Assembly: GCA_002405875.1 (NCBI GenBank)
Contig: DHMR01000036.1
Coordinates: forward strand, 1-64,000
Direction of reading: 5' to 3'
DNA from: a bacterium UBA4637
GTDB taxonomy: Bacteria; Bacteroidota; Bacteroidia; Bacteroidales; Bacteroidaceae
DNA: 64,000 bases
Position numbers and translations under genes: made by a program. Each line of letters starts with the position of its first letter. The first letter of the stretch is position 1. Shown in pieces: positions 63,214 through 64,000 of this stretch. Under the pieces are notes generated by a model. It was not told where the DNA came from, did not search any database, and saw only the letters and a list, made by a program, of their open reading frames with translations.

Positions 63214-64000
63214 ATGTCAGATAAAATAAAACCAAGTGAAGTGTCTGAAGTACTTCAGCAGCAACTCCAGGAGGTGAATGGCTCTCAGCAGTTTGACGAG
63301 GTAGGTACCGTGCTCACCGTAGGTGATGGTGTGGCTCGTATCTATGGTCTTCGTAATGCAGAGGCCAACGAGCTTCTTGAGTTTGAGAATGGCACTATGG
63401 CTATCGTCATGAACTTGGAGGAAGACAATGTAGGTTGTGTCCTTTTGGGTTCAACCGCTGGCATCAAGGAAGGACAGAGTGTGAAGCGTACACATCGTAT
63501 CGCCTCTATTCGTGTGAACGACAACTTCTTAGGCCGTGTTGTTAATCCTCTGGGTGAAGCCATTGATGGTCTTGGCGACATCGATCTCACGGGTGCTTTT
63601 GAAATGCCTTTGGATCGTAAGGCTCCTGGTGTTATCTACCGTCAACCTGTGAAGGAACCTCTCCAGACAGGTTTGAAGGCTGTTGACTCCATGATTCCTA
63701 TCGGCCGTGGTCAGCGTGAGCTTATCATTGGTGACCGCCAGACGGGTAAGACGGCTATCGCTGTCGATACCATTATCAACCAGAAGAGTTTCTACGAGGC
63801 AGGCAAGCCTGTATATTGTATTTATGTAGCCATTGGCCAGAAGGCTTCTACCGTAGCTGCATTGGTACAGAACCTCAAGGAGCATGGTGCCCTTCCATAT
63901 ACCATCATCGTTAGTGCTACCGCTGCTGATCCTGCAGCTATGCAATATTACGCACCATTCGCTGGTGCTGCCATCGGTGAGTATTTCCGTGATCGCGGTT
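63214..64000 (+). CDS. atpA: F-type ATP synthase subunit alpha, partial (cut by window end)
   Basis: About 262 codons of the alpha subunit are present. N-terminal [20 protein letters not shown], then Walker [10 protein letters not shown] ([19 protein letters not shown]) and the [18 protein letters not shown] region. The rest, and any gamma subunit gene, lie beyond the window. Confidence 0.97.
   Translation, partial: MSDKIKPSEVSEVLQQQLQEVNGSQQFDEVGTVLTVGDGVARIYGLRNAEANELLEFENGTMAIVMNLEEDNVGCVLLGSTAGIKEGQSVKRTHRIASIRVNDNFLGRVVNPLGEAIDGLGDIDLTGAFEMPLDRKAPGVIYRQPVKEPLQTGLKAVDSMIPIGRGQRELIIGDRQTGKTAIAVDTIINQKSFYEAGKPVYCIYVAIGQKASTVAALVQNLKEHGALPYTIIVSATAADPAAMQYYAPFAGAAIGEYFRDRG

Overview
The window is a gene-dense stretch of a Bacteroidota (Bacteroidales) chromosome, most likely from the Prevotella/Segatella group. 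The evidence is the promoter form: a TAnnTTTG-type -7 box, often with TTTG 19-20 nt upstream, sits in front of many genes, and purine-rich ribosome binding sites are scarce. Family content agrees: Porin_10-type porin, DUF4468 and DUF4293 proteins, the short Bacteroidota omega subunit, class III fructose bisphosphatase, and an F-ATPase operon that begins with the beta and epsilon genes. I see no phage, transposase, CRISPR array or conjugative gene; this is core chromosome with a few unusual members.

Layout. 1-9.7 kb: rpsA (cut by the left edge, minus strand), then plus-strand ABC-F ATPase, M13 peptidase, metA, an rlhA-like U32 protein and a lipoprotein. 9.8-34 kb is almost entirely minus strand: an acidic protein, a roughly 200-nt structured RNA resembling 6S RNA, HD hydrolase, menA, a large porin, DUF4468 protein, tRNA-Ser(CGA), a LytTR regulator lacking its phospho-acceptor Asp, a four-gene tripartite exporter (TolC, MacA-like, ATPase, permease), class III fbp, two tandem deoxynucleoside kinases, a divergent NAD-dependent ligase, a GNAT, a His-rich COG0523 GTPase, dsbD, an unknown gene and trxB. 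34-41 kb: an ATPase-CYTH fusion (plus), tRNA-Cys(GCA), a run of small membrane and acidic proteins, and an rsmG/MBL/ruvC/ABC/unknown operon (minus). 41-46 kb (plus): HAD phosphatase, panB, an MFS transporter, and an ECF sigma factor overlapping a gene whose product appears to span both membranes. 46-51 kb (minus): DUF711 and ACT proteins, an EamA transporter, uvrB. 51-64 kb (plus): bamD, rpoZ, a DUF4293 protein, rpsP, a lone flippase, an NhaD-type antiporter, pfkA and the F-ATPase operon as far as atpA (cut by the right edge).

Most interesting points: (1) the ECF sigma / dual membrane-spanning anti-sigma-porin pair at 44.1-46.0 kb; (2) short degenerate duplications that copy the last bases of a gene, with or beside its stop codon, just downstream, seen at five loci; (3) the LytTR regulator with Gly at the phosphorylation site; (4) the NadR-like ATPase/CYTH fusion; (5) a perfect 15-bp inverted repeat built around the nhaD -7 box; (6) the 6S-like RNA. 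Starts were moved where the longest open frame began at TTG or GTG inside or next to a promoter (ligA, trxB, uvrB, bamD, and others).
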